Origin: Oscarella lobularis
Taxonomy: Eukaryota; Porifera; Homoscleromorpha; Homosclerophorida; Oscarellidae
Length of the DNA: 64,000 bases
Direction of reading: 5' to 3'
Assembly (NCBI RefSeq): GCF_947507565.1
Contig: NC_089178.1
Coordinates: 496,001-560,000, forward strand
Part shown: positions 9,607 to 22,059 of the stretch, piece by piece
How the letters are laid out: each line of letters starts with the position of its first letter
Position numbering within the stretch: position 1 is the stretch's first letter
Position numbers and translations under genes: made by a program
Notes under the pieces: model-generated
The model's input: the letters and a program-made list of their open reading frames with translations, nothing else
Told to the model about the DNA's origin: nothing
Database searches by the model: none

Positions 9607-11835
9607 ATTCCGCATTAATTCAGAATTAATTCTGTATTTATTCAGAATTAATTCTGCATTAATTCAGAATAAATTCTGCATTAATTCAGAATAAATTCTG
9701 CTTTTATTCAGAATAAATTCTGCATTAATTCAGAATAAGTTCTGCATTAATTCAGAATAAATTCTGCATTAATTCAGAATAAATTTCGCATTTATTCTGC
9801 ATTAATTCAGAATTAATTTTGCATTTATTCAGAATAAATTCTGCATTAATTCAGAATAACTTCTGCATTAATTCAAAATTAATTCTGAATTATTTCAGAA
9901 TAAATGCTACATTTATTCAGAATAAATTCTGCATTAATTCAGAATAAATTTCGCATTTATTCTGCATTAATTCTGAATTAATTCTGCATTAATTCAGAAT
10001 AAATTCTGCATTAATTCAAAATTAATTCTGAATTATTTCAGAATAAATGCTACATTTATTCAGAATAAATTCTGCATTAATTCAGAATAAATTCCGCATT
10101 TATTCAGAATAAATTCGGGATTAGTTCCGAATAAATTCCGCATTAATTCAGAATAAATTCTGCATTAATTCCGAATTAATTCTGAATTAATTCAGAATAA
10201 ATGCTACCTTTATTCAGAATAAATTCAGAATAAGTTCTGCATTAATTCAGAATAAATTCTGCATTAATTCAGAATAAATTCCGCATTTATTCAGAATAAA
10301 TTCGGCATTAGTTCCGAATAAATTCTGCATTAATTCAGAATTAATTCTGAATTAATTCAGAATAAATTCTGCATTAATTCAGAATTAATTCTGAATTAAT
10401 TCAGAATAAGTTCTGCATTAATTCAGAATAAATTCTGCATTAATTCAGAATTAATTCTGAATTAATTCAGAATAAGTTCTGCATTAATTCAGAATAAATT
10501 CTGCATTTATTCAGAGTAAATTCTGCATTAATTCAGAATAAATTCTGCTTTAATTCAGAATAACTTCTGTATTTATTCAGAATAAATACTGCATTAATTC
10601 AGAATAAATTCTGCATTAATTCAGAATAAATTCTTCATTAATTCTTCATTAATTCTACATTAATTCAGTAGAAATTCTGAATTAATTCAGAATAAATTCT
10701 GAATTAATTCAGAATAAATTCTGAATTAATTCTGCATTAATTCAGAATAAATTCTGCATTAATTCAGAATAAATTCCGCATTTTTTCTGCATTAATTCAG
10801 AATTAATTCTGCATTTATTCAGAATAAATTCTGAATTATTTCTGCATTAATTCAGAATTAATTCTGCTTTTATTCAGAATTAATTTTGCATTAATTCAGA
10901 ATAAATTCTGCATTAATTCAGAATAAATTCTGCTTTAATTCAGAATAACTTCTGCATTTATTCAGAATAAATACTGCAATAATTCAGAATATATTCTGCA
11001 TTAATTCAGAATAAATTCTGAATTCATTCAAAATAAATTCTGCAATAATTCAGAATAAATTTCGCATTTATTCTGCATTAATTCAGAATTAATTCTGCAT
11101 TTATTCAGAATAAATTCTGCATTAATTCAGAATAAATTCTGCATTAATTCAGAATTTATTCTGAATTAATTCAGGATAAATGCTACATTTATTCAGAATA
11201 AATTCTGCATTAATTCAGAATAAGTTCTGCAATAATTCAGAATAAATTCTGCATTAATTCAGAATAAATTCTGAATAAATTACGAATTCATTCAAAATAA
11301 ATTCTGCATTAATTCAGAATAAATTTCGCATTTATTCTGCATTAATTCAGAATTAATTCTGAATTAATGCAGAATTTATTCTGAATTAATGCAGAATTTA
11401 TTCTGAATTAATGCAGAATTTATTCTGAATTAATGCAGGTTTTTTTCTGAATTAATGCTGAATTTATTCTGAATTAATTCAGAATAAATTCTTCATTAAT
11501 TCTTCATTAATTCTACATTTATTCAGTATAAATTCTGAATTAATTCAGAATAAATTCTGAATTAATTCAGAATAAATTCTGAATTAATTCTGCATTAATT
11601 CAGAATTAATTCTGCATTTATTCATAATTAATTTTGCATTAATTCAGAATAAATTCTGCATTAATTCAGAATAAATTCTGCATTAATTCAGAATAACTTC
11701 TGCATTTATTCAGAATAAATACTGCATTAATTCAGAATAAATTTTGCATTAATTCAAAATAAATTCCGCATTTTTTCTGCATTAATTCAGAATTAATTCT
11801 GCATTTATTCAGAATTAAATCTGCATTTATTCAGA
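9607..11835. repeat. AT22 satellite, longest block
   Basis: About 2.2 kb of 22-bp units. Some segments recur internally, for example several phrases with CATTAGTTCCGAATAAATTC near 10130 and 10310. Nothing else is visible. Confidence 0.9.
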
Positions 11836-12013
11836 ATTTGTCCTGGGGACAATTTGTCCCCAGGACAAATTGTCTTGGGACAAATTGTCCTGGGACAATT
11901 TGTCCTGGGACAATTTGTCTTGGGGAGAATTTGTCCTGGGGACATTTTGTCCTGGGACAATTTTTCCTGGGACAATTTGTCCTAGGACAATTTGTCCTGG
12001 GGACAATTTGTCC
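11836..12013. repeat. GT15 satellite
   Basis: Short GGACAATTTGTCC block running straight into the pyrimidine-rich array. Almost the same block recurs at 44508-44685. Confidence 0.95.
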
Positions 12014-12543
12014 TTCTCCTATGCCTTTTGCCTTCTCCCTTTGCCTTTTGCTTTCTCCCTTTGCCTTTTGCCTTCTCCCTTTGCGTTTTGCCTTCTCCCT
12101 TTTCTTTTTGCCTTCTCCCTTTGCCTTTTGCCTTCTCCCTTTGCCTTTTTCCTTCTCCCTTTGCCTTTTGCCTTCTCCCTTTTCCTTTTGCCTTCTCCCT
12201 TTGCCTTTTGCTTTCTCCCTTTGCCTTTTGCCTTCTCCCTTTGCCTTTTGCCTTCTCCCTTTGCGTTTTGCCTTCTCCCTTTGCCTTTTGCCTTCTCCCT
12301 TTTGCCTTTTGCCTTCTCCCTTTGCCTTTTGCCTTCTCCCTTTGCCTTTTGCCTTCTCCCTTTGCCTTTTGCCTTCTCCCATTGCCTTTTGCCTTCTCCC
12401 TTTGCCTTTTGCCTTCTCCCTTTGCCTTTTGCCTTCTCCCTTTGCCTTTTGCCTTTTTCTTTGCCTTTTGCCTTCTCCCTTTGCCTTTTGCCTTCTCCCT
12501 TTGCCTTTTGCCTTCTCCTGTGCCTTTTGCCTTCTCCCTTTTT
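12014..12543. repeat. CT20 pyrimidine-rich satellite, copy 1
   Basis: 20-bp unit CCTTCTCCCTTTGCCTTTTG, with T and C making up nearly all of the plus strand. The unit has no stop in any forward frame and none in most reverse frames. This explains open frames of about 200-270 codons here without any gene. Confidence 0.95.
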
Positions 12544-12987
12544 GTAAACAGGGTGTTCCTGGAGGATGTCAGATAAGTGCCGTGCAATTGTTTATGAGTT
12601 GTGCGGCTTTGTTAATGTGTATAGGGGCAATGTTAGGGCAGAGTCAATACTGATAGGTATATAATGGTTCCTAATTGTGTTACATATTTCTAATTAGTTT
12701 TCTTAGGGGCATAGGGATGGGAGGAACAATGACAAGGAGATGGGACGCGAGGGAGAAGAGGAACAAGCAGGCAGGGAGGAGAAGGAATATCAAGGGATCG
12801 ATGGTATGTGATGTAGGTAGAGTTTTAGTTATTGAGGGGTCTCTAATTCGTTTTATAGATGTGTAAGAGCGTACGGAAGAATGATACGAGCAACGGATGC
12901 GAGTGGGAAGAGGAGGATTGGAAGGGAAGGCAATCAGAAGGGAGGATGACTATCGAGGGGGCAAAGGTATGTGATGTAGGTAGAGTT
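12544..12987 (+). other. Exon-like block, copy 1
   Basis: Non-satellite DNA with splice-like structure. A frame from ATG 12566 (MSDKCRAIVYELCGFVNVYR...) reaches a GT at 12657; possible exons follow at 12715-12803 and 12859-12966, joined by 58- and 55-bp GT-AG introns. This gives 96 continuous codons ending at donor GTATGT 12967. The second and third exons and their shared downstream phrase GTATGTGATGTAGGTAGAG look like a tandem exon duplication. I do not recognise the protein. It could be the start of a gene captured by the satellite, or non-coding. Confidence 0.35.
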
Positions 12988-13096
12988 GTCTTGGGGACAA
13001 TTGTCCTGGGACATTTGGTCCTGGGACAATTTGTCCAGGGACAATTTGTCCTGGGACAATTTGTCCTGGGACAATTTTTCCTGGGAAAATTTGTCC
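12988..13096. repeat. GT15 satellite, short block
   Basis: About seven GGACAATTTGTCC units bridging the exon-like block and S48. Confidence 0.9.
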
Positions 13097-15934
13097 TTAC
13101 AGGAGAGACCCGTTGGCTAGCCCCCTGTAATTTCGCTGTAATTTATTACAGGAGAGACCCGTTGGCTAACCCCCTGTAATTTCGCTGTATTTTATTACAA
13201 GAGAGACCCGTTGGCTAACCCCCTGTAATTTCGCTGTAATTTATTCCAGGAGAGACCCGCTGGCTAGCCCCTGTAATTTCGCTGTAGTTTATTACAGGAG
13301 AGACCCGTTACCTAGCCCCCTGTAATTTCGCTGTAATTTATTATTAGGATAGACCCGTTGTCTAGCCCCTGTAATTTCGCTGTAATTTATTCCAGGAGAG
13401 ACCCGTTGGGTAGCCCCCTGTAATTTGGCTGTAACTTTTTACAGGAGAGACCCGTTGGCTAGCCCCCTGTAAGTTGGCTGTAATTTATTCCAGGAGAGAC
13501 CCGTTGACTAACCCCCTGTAATTTCGCTGTAGTTTATTACAGGAGAGACCCATTGGCTAGCCCCTATAAATTCGCTGTAATTTATTACAGGAGAGACCCG
13601 TTGGCTAGCCCCTGCAAATTCGCTGTAATTTATTACATGAGAGACCCGTTGGCTAGCCCCCTGTAACTTCGCTGTAATTTATTGCAGGAGAGACCCGTTG
13701 GCTAGCCCCTGTAAGTTCGCTGTAATTTATTACAGGAGAGACCCTTTTGCTAGCCCCTGTAATTTCGCTGTAATTTATTACAGGAGAGACCCGTTGGCTA
13801 GCCCCTGTTATTTCGCTGTAATTTATTACAGGAAAGACCCGTTGGCTAGCCCCTGTAATTTCGCTGTAATTTATTACAGGAGAGACTTGTTTGCTAACCC
13901 CTTGTAATTTCGCTGTAATTTATTACAGGAGGGACCCTTTGGCTAACCTCCTGTAATTTTGCTGTAATTTATTACAGGAGAGACCCGTTGGCTAACCCCC
14001 TGTAAATTCGCTGTAATTTATTACAGGAGATACCCGTTTACTAACCCCCTGTAAATTCGCTGTAATTTATTACAGGAGAGACCCTTTGGCTAACCCCAGT
14101 AATTTCGCTGTAATTTATTACAGGAGAGACCCGTTTGCTAACCCCCTGTAATTTCGCTGTAATTTATTACAGGAGAGACCCGTTTACTAACCCCCTGTAA
14201 ATTCGCTGTAATTTATTACAGGAGAGACCCTTTGGCTAACCCCCTGTAATTTCGCTGTAGTTTATTACAGGAGAGACCCGTTTGCTAACCCCCTGTAATT
14301 TCGCTGTAGTTTATTACAGGAGAGACCCTTTGGCTAGCCCCTGTAAATTCGCTGTAATTTATTGCAGGAGAGACCCGTTGGCTAGCCCCCTGTAACTTCG
14401 CTGTAATTTATTGCAGGAGAGACCCGTTGGCTAGCCCCTGTAAGTTCGCTATAATTTACTACAGGAGAGACCCTTTTGCTAGCCCCTGTAATTTCGCTGT
14501 AATTTATTACAGGAGAGACTTGTTTGCTAACCCCTTGTAATTTCGCTGTAATTTATTACAGGAGGGACCCTTTGGCTAACCTCCTGTAATTTTGCTGTAA
14601 TTTATTACAGGAGACACCCGTTGGCTAATCCCCTGTAAATTCGCTGTAATTTATTACAGGAGATACCCGTTTACTAACCCCCTGTAAATTCGCTGTAATT
14701 TATTACAGGAGAGACCCTTTGGCTAACCCCAGTAATTTCGCTGTAATTTATTACAGGAGAGACCCGTTTGCTAACCCCCTGTAATTTCGCTGTAATTTAT
14801 TACAGGAGAGACCCGTTTACTAACCCCCTGTAAATTCGCTGTAATTTATTACAGGAGAGACCCTTTGGCTAACCCCCTGTAATTTCGCTGTAGTTTATTA
14901 CAGGAGAGACCCGTTGGCTAGCCTCTTTAATTTGGCTGTAATTTATTACAGGAGAGACCCGTTTGCTAACCCCCTGTAATTTCGCTGTAGTTTATTACAG
15001 GAGAGACCCTTTGGCTAGCCCCTGTAAATTCGCTGTAATTTATTGCAGGAGAGACCCGTTGGCTAGCCCCCTGTAACTTCGCTGTAATTTATTGCAGGAG
15101 AGACCCGTTGGCTAGCCCCTGTAAGTTCGCTATAATTTATTACAGGAGAGACCCTTTTGCTAGCCCCTGTAATTTCGCTGTAATTTATTACAGGAGAGAC
15201 CCGTTGGCTAGCCCCTGTTATTTCGCTGTAATTTATTACAGGAAAGACCCGTTGGCTAGCCCCTGTAATTTCGCTGTAATTTATTACAGGAGAGACTTGT
15301 TTGCTAACCCCTTGTAATTTCGCTGTAATTTATTACAGGAGGGACCCTTTGGCTAACCTCCTGTAATTTTGCTGTAATTTATTACAGGAGACACCCGTTG
15401 GCTAATCCCCTGTAAATTCGCTGTAATTTATTACAGGAGATACCCGTTTACTAACCCCCTGTAAATTCGCTGTAATTTATTACAGGAGAGACCCTTTGGC
15501 TAACCCCAGTAATTTCGCTGTAATTTATTACAGGAGAGACCCGTTTGCTAACCCCCTGTAATTTCGCTGTAATTTATTACAGGAGAGACCCGTTTACTAA
15601 CCCCCTGTAAATTCGCTGTAATTTATTACAGGAGAGACCCTTTGGCTAACCCCCTGTAATTTCGCTGTAGTTTATTACAGGAGAGACCCGTTTGCTAACC
15701 CCCTGTAATTTCGCTGTAGTTTATTACAGGAGAGACCCTTTGGCTAGCCCCTGTAATTTCGCTGTAATTTATTACAGGAGAGACCCTTTGGCTAGCCCCT
15801 GTACTTTCGCTGTAGTTTATTACAGGAGAGACCCGTTGGCTAGCCCCTGTAGTTTCGCTCTAATTTATTACAGGAGAGACCCTTTGGCTAACCCCTGTAA
15901 TTTCGCTGTAATTTATTACAGGAGAGACCCGTTG
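13097..15934. repeat. S48 satellite
   Basis: 48/49-bp tandem units: TTACAGGAGAGACCCGTTGG, then CTAGCCCC(C)TGTAATTTCG, then CTGTAATTTA. ATTACAGG and CCTGTAAT within each unit form an 8-bp inverted repeat. 48-bp units keep a 16-residue peptide frame open; 49-bp units (extra C) break it. A composite of about 14 units recurs near 13690, 14428 and 15108. Confidence 0.95.
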
Positions 15935-18174
15935 GGCCCTCAACTTTATCTTCAATGCCTTAGAATCGAAGTTTAGACCCTCAACTTTATCTTCAGGGCC
16001 TTAGAAACAGAGTTTAGGCCCTCAACTTTATCTTTAGCTCCTTAGAATCAAAGTTTAAGCCCTTAACTTTATCTTTAGGACCTTAGAATCAAAGTTTAGG
16101 CCCCCATCTTTATCTTCAGAACCTTAAAATCGAAGTTTATGCCCTCAACTTTATCTTCAGGGCCTTAGAATCAAAGTTTAGGCCCTCATCTTTATCTTCA
16201 GGGCCTTAAAATCGAAGTTTATGCCCTCAACTTATCTTCAAATCCTTAGAATCAAAGTTTACGCCCTCAACTTTATCTTCAGGTCCTTAGAATCAGAGTT
16301 TAGGCCCTCAACTTTATCTTCAGGTTCTTACAATCAGAGTTTTGGCCCTGAACTTTAACTTCAGACCCTTAGAATCAAAGTTTGGGCCTTCAAATTTCTC
16401 TTCAGGGCCTTAGAATCAAAGTTTAGGCCTTCAACTTTATCTTCAGGGCCTTAGAATCAAAGTGTAGGCCCTCAACTTTATCTTCAGTGCCTTAGAATCA
16501 GAGTTTAGGCCCTCAACTTTATCTTCAGGTCCTTAGAATCAAAGTCTAGGCCCTGAACTTTATCTTCAGGCCCTTAGAATAAAAGTTTAGGCCCTCAACT
16601 TTATCTTCAGGTCCTTAGAATCAAAGTCTAGGCCCTCAACTTTATCTTCAGGTCCTTAGAATCAGAGTTTTGGCTCTGAACTTTAACTTCAGACCCTTCG
16701 AATCAAAGTTTGGGCCTTCAAATTTCTCTTCAGGGCCTTAGAATCAAAGTTTAGGCTTTCAACTTTATCTTCAGGGCCTTAGAATCAAAGTCTAGGCCCT
16801 CAAGTTTATCTTCAGGCCCTTAGAATCAAAGTTTAGTCTCTCAACTTTATCTTCAGGGACTTAGAATCAAAGTTTAGGCCCTCAACTTTATCTTCAGGTC
16901 CTTAGAATCAAAGTTTAGTCTCTCAACTTTATCTTCAGGGCCTTAGAATCAAAGTTTAGGCCTTCAACTTTATCTTCAGGGCCTTAGAATCAGAGTTTAG
17001 GCCCTCAACTTTATCTTCAATGCCTTAGAATCAAAGTTTAGGCCTTCAACTTTATCTTCAGGTCCTTAGAATCAAAGTCTAGGCCCTCAACTTTATCTTC
17101 AGGCCCTTAGAAAGAAGTTTAGGCCATCAACTTTATCTTCACGGCCTTAGAATCAAAGTTTAGTCTCTCAACTTTATCTTCACGTCCTTAGAATCGGAGT
17201 TTAGGCCCTCAACTTTATCTTCAGGTCCTTAGAATCAAAGTTTAGGCCCTCAACTTTATCTTCAGGCCCTTAGAATCAAAGTTTAGGCCTTCAACTTTAT
17301 CTTCAGGGCCTTAGAATCAAAGTCTAGGCCCTCAACTTTATCTTCAGGGCCTTAGAATCAGAGTTTAGGCCCTCAACTTTATCTTCAGGTCCCTAGAATC
17401 AAAGTTTAGTCTCTCAACTTTCTCTTCAGGGCCTTAGAATCAAAGTTTAGGCCTTCAACTTTATCTTCAGGGCCTTAGAATCAGAGTTTAGGCCCTCAAC
17501 TTTCTCTTCAGGGCCTTAGAATGAAAGTTTAGGCCTTCAACTTTATCTTCAGGCCCTTAGAATCAAAGTTTAGGCCCTCAACTTTATCTTCAGGTCCCTA
17601 GAATCAAAGTTTAGTCTCTCAACTTTATCTTCAGGGCCTTAGAATCAAAGTTTAGGCCTTCAACTTTATCTTCAGGGCCTTAGAATCAGAGTTTAGGCCC
17701 TCAACTTTCTCTTCAGGGCCTTAGAATGAAAGTTTAGGCCTTCAACTTTATCTTCAGGCCCTTAGAATCAAAGTTCAGGCCCTCAACTTTATCTTCAGGT
17801 CCTTAGAATCAAAGTTTAGTCTCTCAACTTTATCTTCAGGCTCTTACAATCAAAGTTTAGGCCCTCAACTTTTTCTTCAGGTCCTTAGAATCAAAATTTA
17901 GGCCCTCAACTTTATCTTCAGGGTCTTAGAATTAGAGTTTAGGCCCTCAACTTTATCTTCAGGTCCTTAGAATCAAAGTTTAGGACTTCAACTTTATCTT
18001 TAGCCCCTTAGAATCAAAGTTTAGGTCCTCAACTTTATCTTCATGTCCTTAGAATGAAAGTTTAGGCCCTCATCTTTATCTTCAGGTCCTTAGAATCAAA
18101 GTTTAGGCCCTCAACTTTATCTTCAGGTCCTTAGAATGAAAGTTTAGGCTCTCAACTTTATCTTCAGGGCCTTA
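15935..18174. repeat. S41 satellite
   Basis: 41-bp tandem units: GGCCCTCAACTTTATCTTCA, then GGTCCTTAGAATCAAAGTTT, then A. AACTTT and AAAGTT face each other within each unit. The opening units (GAAACAGAG, TTTAGCTCC, AAGCCCTTAAC variants) recur in the same order at 24163 and 46126. Confidence 0.95.
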
Positions 18175-19096
18175 GCTAGCCCGTGTAAGTTCGCTGTAAT
18201 TTATTACAGGAGAGACCCGTTGGCTAACCCCGTGTAATTTCGCTGTAATTTATTATTAGGATAGACCCGTTGTCTAGCCCCTCTAATTTCGCTGTAATTT
18301 ATTCCAGGAGAGACCCGTTGGCTAGCCCCCTGTAATTTGGCTGTAACTTTTTACAGGAGAGACCCATTGGCTAGCCCCTATAAATTCGCTGTAATTTATT
18401 ACAGGAGATACCCGTTAGCTAGCCTCTGTAATTTCGCTGTAATCTATTACAGGAGAGACCCGTTGGCTAACCCCCTGTAATTTCGCTGTAATTTATTACA
18501 GGAGAGACCCGTTGGCTAGCCCCCTGTAAATTCGCCATAATTTATTACAGGAGATACCCGTTTGCTAACCCCCTGTAATTTCGCCATAATTTATTACACG
18601 AGAGACCCGTTGGCTAACCCCTGTAATTTCGCTGTAGTTTATTACAGGAGAGACCCGTTGGCTAGCCTCTTTAATTTGGCTGTAATTTATTACAGGAGAG
18701 ACCATTTGGCTAACCCCCTGTTAATTCGCTGTAATTTATTACAGGAGAGACCCGTTGGCTAACCTCCTGTAATTTCGCTGTAATTTATTACAGGAGAGAC
18801 CCGTTGGCTAGCCTCCTGTAATTTCGCTGTAGTTTATTACAGGAGAGACCCTTTGGCTAGCCTCTGTAATTTCGCTGTAATTTATTACAGGAGAGACCCT
18901 TTGGCTAGCCTCTGTACTTTCGCTGTAGTTTATTACAGGAGAGACCCGTTGGCTAACCCCCTGTAATTTCGCTGTAGTTTATTACAGGAGAGACCCTTTG
19001 GCTAGCCCCTGTAATTTCGCTGTAATTTATTACAGGAGAGACCCTTTGGCTAACCCCTGTAATTTCGCTGTAATTTATTACAGGAGAGACCCGTTG
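18175..19096. repeat. S48 segment
   Basis: Starts with the standard S41-to-S48 junction CCTTAG/CTAGCCCGTG and ends CCGTTGG/GGCCCTC. Confidence 0.95.
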
Positions 19097-19453
19097 GGCC
19101 CTCAACTTTATCTTCACGTCCTTAGAATCAGAGTTTTGGCCTTCAACTTTATCTTCAGGGCCTTAGAATCAAAGTCTTGGCCCTCAACTTTATCTTTAGC
19201 TCCTTAGAATCAAAGTTTAGGCCCTCAACTTTATCTTCAGGTCCTTAGAATCAAAGTTTAGGACTTCAACTTTATCTTCAGGCCCTTAGAATCAAAGTTT
19301 AGGTCCTCAACTTTATCTTCAGGTCCTTAGAATGAAAGTTTAGGCCCTCATCTTTATCTTCAGGTCCTTAGAATCAAAGTTTAGGCCCTCAACTTTATCT
19401 TCAGGTCCTTAGAATGAAAGTTTAGGCTCTCAACTTTATCTTCAGGGCCTTAG
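19097..19453. repeat. S41 segment
   Basis: About nine 41-bp units between standard junctions. Confidence 0.95.
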
Positions 19454-20425
19454 CTAGCCCGTGTAAGTTCGCTGTAATTTATTACAGGAGAGACCCGTTG
19501 GCTAACCCAGTGTAATTTCGCTGTAATTTATTATTAGGATAGACCCGTTGTCTAGCCCCTCTAATTTCGCTGTAATTTATTCCAGGAGAGACCCGTTGGC
19601 TAGCCCCCTGTAATTTGGCTGTAACTTTTTACAGGAGAGACCCATTGGCTAGCCCCCTGTAAATTCGCCATAATTTATTACAGGAGATACCCGTTTGTTA
19701 ACCCCCTGTAATTTCGCTATAATTTATTACACGAGAGACCCGTTTACTAACCCCCTGTAAATTCGCTGTAATTTATTACAGGAGAGACCCTTTGGCTAAC
19801 CCCCTGTAAATTCGCTGTAATTTATTACAGGAGATACCCGTTGGCTAACCCCCTGTAAATTCGCTGTAATTTATTACACGAGAGACCCGTTGGCTAACCC
19901 CCTGTAATTTCGCTGTAATTTATTACAGAAGAGACCCGTTGGCTAGCCTCTTTAATTTGGCTGTAATTTATTACAGGAGAGACCCGTTGGCTAACCCCCT
20001 GTTAATTCGCTGTAATTTATTACAGGAGAGACCCGTTGGCTAACCTTCTGTAATTTCGCTGTAATTTATTACAGGAGAGACCCGTTGGCTAGCCTCCTGT
20101 AATTTCGCTGTAGTTTATTACAGGAGAGACCCTTTGGCTAGCCCCTGTAATTTCGCTGTAATTTATTACAGGAGAGACCCTTTGGCTAGCCTCTGTACTT
20201 TCGCTGTAGTTTATTACAGGAGAGACCCTTTGGCTAGCCTCCTGTAATTTCGCTGTAGTTTATTACAGGAGAGACCCTTTGGCTAGCCCCTGTAATTTCG
20301 CTGTAATTTATTACAGGAGAGACCCTTTGGCTAGCCCCTGTAATTTCGCTGTAATTTATTATAGGAGAGACCCTTTGGCTAACCCCTGTAATTTCGCTCT
20401 AATTTATTACAGGAGAGACCCGTTG
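19454..20425. repeat. S48 segment
   Basis: Begins with the same ordered variants as 18175 (GTGTAAG, TTATTAGGATAG, GTTGTCTAG). Confidence 0.95.
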
Positions 20426-21107
20426 GGCCCTCAACTTTATCTTCAATGCCTTAGAATCAAAGTTTAGGCCTTCAACTTTATCTTCAGGGCCTTAGAATCA
20501 AAGTCTAGGCCCTCAACTTTATCTTCAGGGTCTTAGAATCAGAGTTTAGGCCCTGAACTTTATCTTCAGGCCCTTAGAATCAAAGTCTAGGCCCTCATCT
20601 TTATCTTCAGGCCCTTACAAAGAAGTTTAGGCCCTCAACTTTATCTTCAGGCTCTTAGAATCAAAGTTTAGGCCATCAACTTTATCTTCAGGTCCTTAGA
20701 ATCAAAGTCTAGGCCCTCAACTTTATCTTCAGGTCCTTAGAATCAGAGTTTTGGCTCTGAACTTTAACTTCAGACCCTTAGAATCAAAGTTTGGGCCTTC
20801 AAATTTCTCTTCAGGGCCTTAGAATCAAAGTTTTGGCCTTCAACTTTATCTTCAGGGCCTTAGAATCAAAGTCTAGGCCCTCAAGTTTATCTTCAGTCCC
20901 TTAGAATCAGAGTTTAGGCCCTCAACTTTATCTTCAGGCCCTTAGAATAAAAATTTAGGCCCTCAACTTTATCTTCAGGCCCTTAGAATAAAAGTTTAGG
21001 CCCTCAACTTTATCTTCAGGCTCTTAGAATCAAAGTTTAGGCCATCAACTTTATCTTCAGGTCCTTAGAATCAAAGTCTAGGCCCTCAACTTTATCTTCA
21101 GGTCCTT
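20426..21107. repeat. S41 segment leading into the 9-bp array
   Basis: Last 41-bp unit breaks at TCAGGTCCTTTGTAGCC. The same break occurs at 39570 and, with one base changed, at 60050. Confidence 0.95.
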
Positions 21108-21150
21108 TGTAGCCGTTGTGGTAGTTGTTGTAGTTGTAGCCGTTGTAGTT
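21108..21150. repeat. 9-bp (GTAGYCGTT) array, short
   Basis: GTAGCCGTTGTGGTAGTTG-type units forming the entry to the CG21 array. Confidence 0.85.
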
Positions 21151-21718
21151 TCTTGCCGGAATATATACACCGCTTGCAGGAATATATACACCGCCTGCCG
21201 GAATGTATACACCGCTTGCCGGCGGAGTACGTACACGCCTGCCGGAATATATACACCGCCTGCCGGATTATATACACCGCCTGCCGGCGGAGTACGTACA
21301 CCGCCTGCCGGAATATATACACCGCCTGCCGGAATATATACACCGCCTGCCGGAATATATACACCGCCTGCCGGCGGAGTACGTACACGCTTGCCGGAAT
21401 ATCTACACCGCTTGCCGGCGGAGTACGTACACGCCTGCCGGAATATATACACCGCTTGCCGGCGGAGTACGTACACGCCTGCCGGAATATCTACACTGCT
21501 TGCCGGCGGAGTACGTACACGCCTGCCGGAATATATAAACCGCTTGCCGGCGGAGTACGTACACGCCTGCCGGAATATATACACCGCTTGCCGGCGGAGT
21601 ACGTACACGCCTGCCGGTATATATACACCGCCTGCCCGCGGAGTATGTACACCGCCTCCGTAATATATACACTGCCTGTCGGCAAAGTACGTACACTGCC
21701 TTCCGGAATATATACACC
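21151..21718. repeat. CG21 satellite
   Basis: Mix of 21-bp units (CCGGAATATATACACCGCCT + G) and 23/24-bp units (CCGGCGGAGTACGTACAC + GCCTG or CGCCTG). Both share ACAC and start at CCGG. GTACGTAC and TATATA are palindromic. Confidence 0.95.
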
Positions 21719-22059
21719 GTTGTAGCCGTTGTAGTCGTTGTAGTCGTTGTAGCCGTTGTAGTCGTTGTAGCCGTTGTACCTTTGTAGCCGTTGTAGTCGT
21801 TGTAGCCGTTGCAGTCATTGTAGTCATTGTAGCCGTTGTAGCCGTTGTAGTCGTTGTAGTCATTGTAGTGATTGTAGTCGTTGTAGTCATTGTAGCCGTT
21901 GCAGTCATTGTAGTCATTGTAGCCGTTGTAGTCGTTGTAGTAGTTGTACCTTTGTAGCCGTTGTAGTCGTTGTAGCCGTTGTAGCCGTTGTAGTGGTTGT
22001 AGCCTTTGTAGCCTTTTTAGCCGTTGTGGTAGTTGTTGTAGTTGTAGCCGTTGTAGTTT
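21719..22059. repeat. 9-bp (GTAGYCGTT) array, long
   Basis: Tandem GTAGCCGTT/GTAGTCGTT units with GTACC interruptions. Open frames read Cys/Ser/Arg or Asn/Tyr/Gly/Asp strings and are not evidence of a protein. Confidence 0.95.

Noticed and set aside
11831..12653. Frames of 183-271 codons reading Phe/Leu/Pro or Lys/Gly/Arg strings
   Set aside because: A 20-bp monomer without stops gives a 20-residue peptide repeat in every frame; this is composition, not a membrane or nuclear protein gene.
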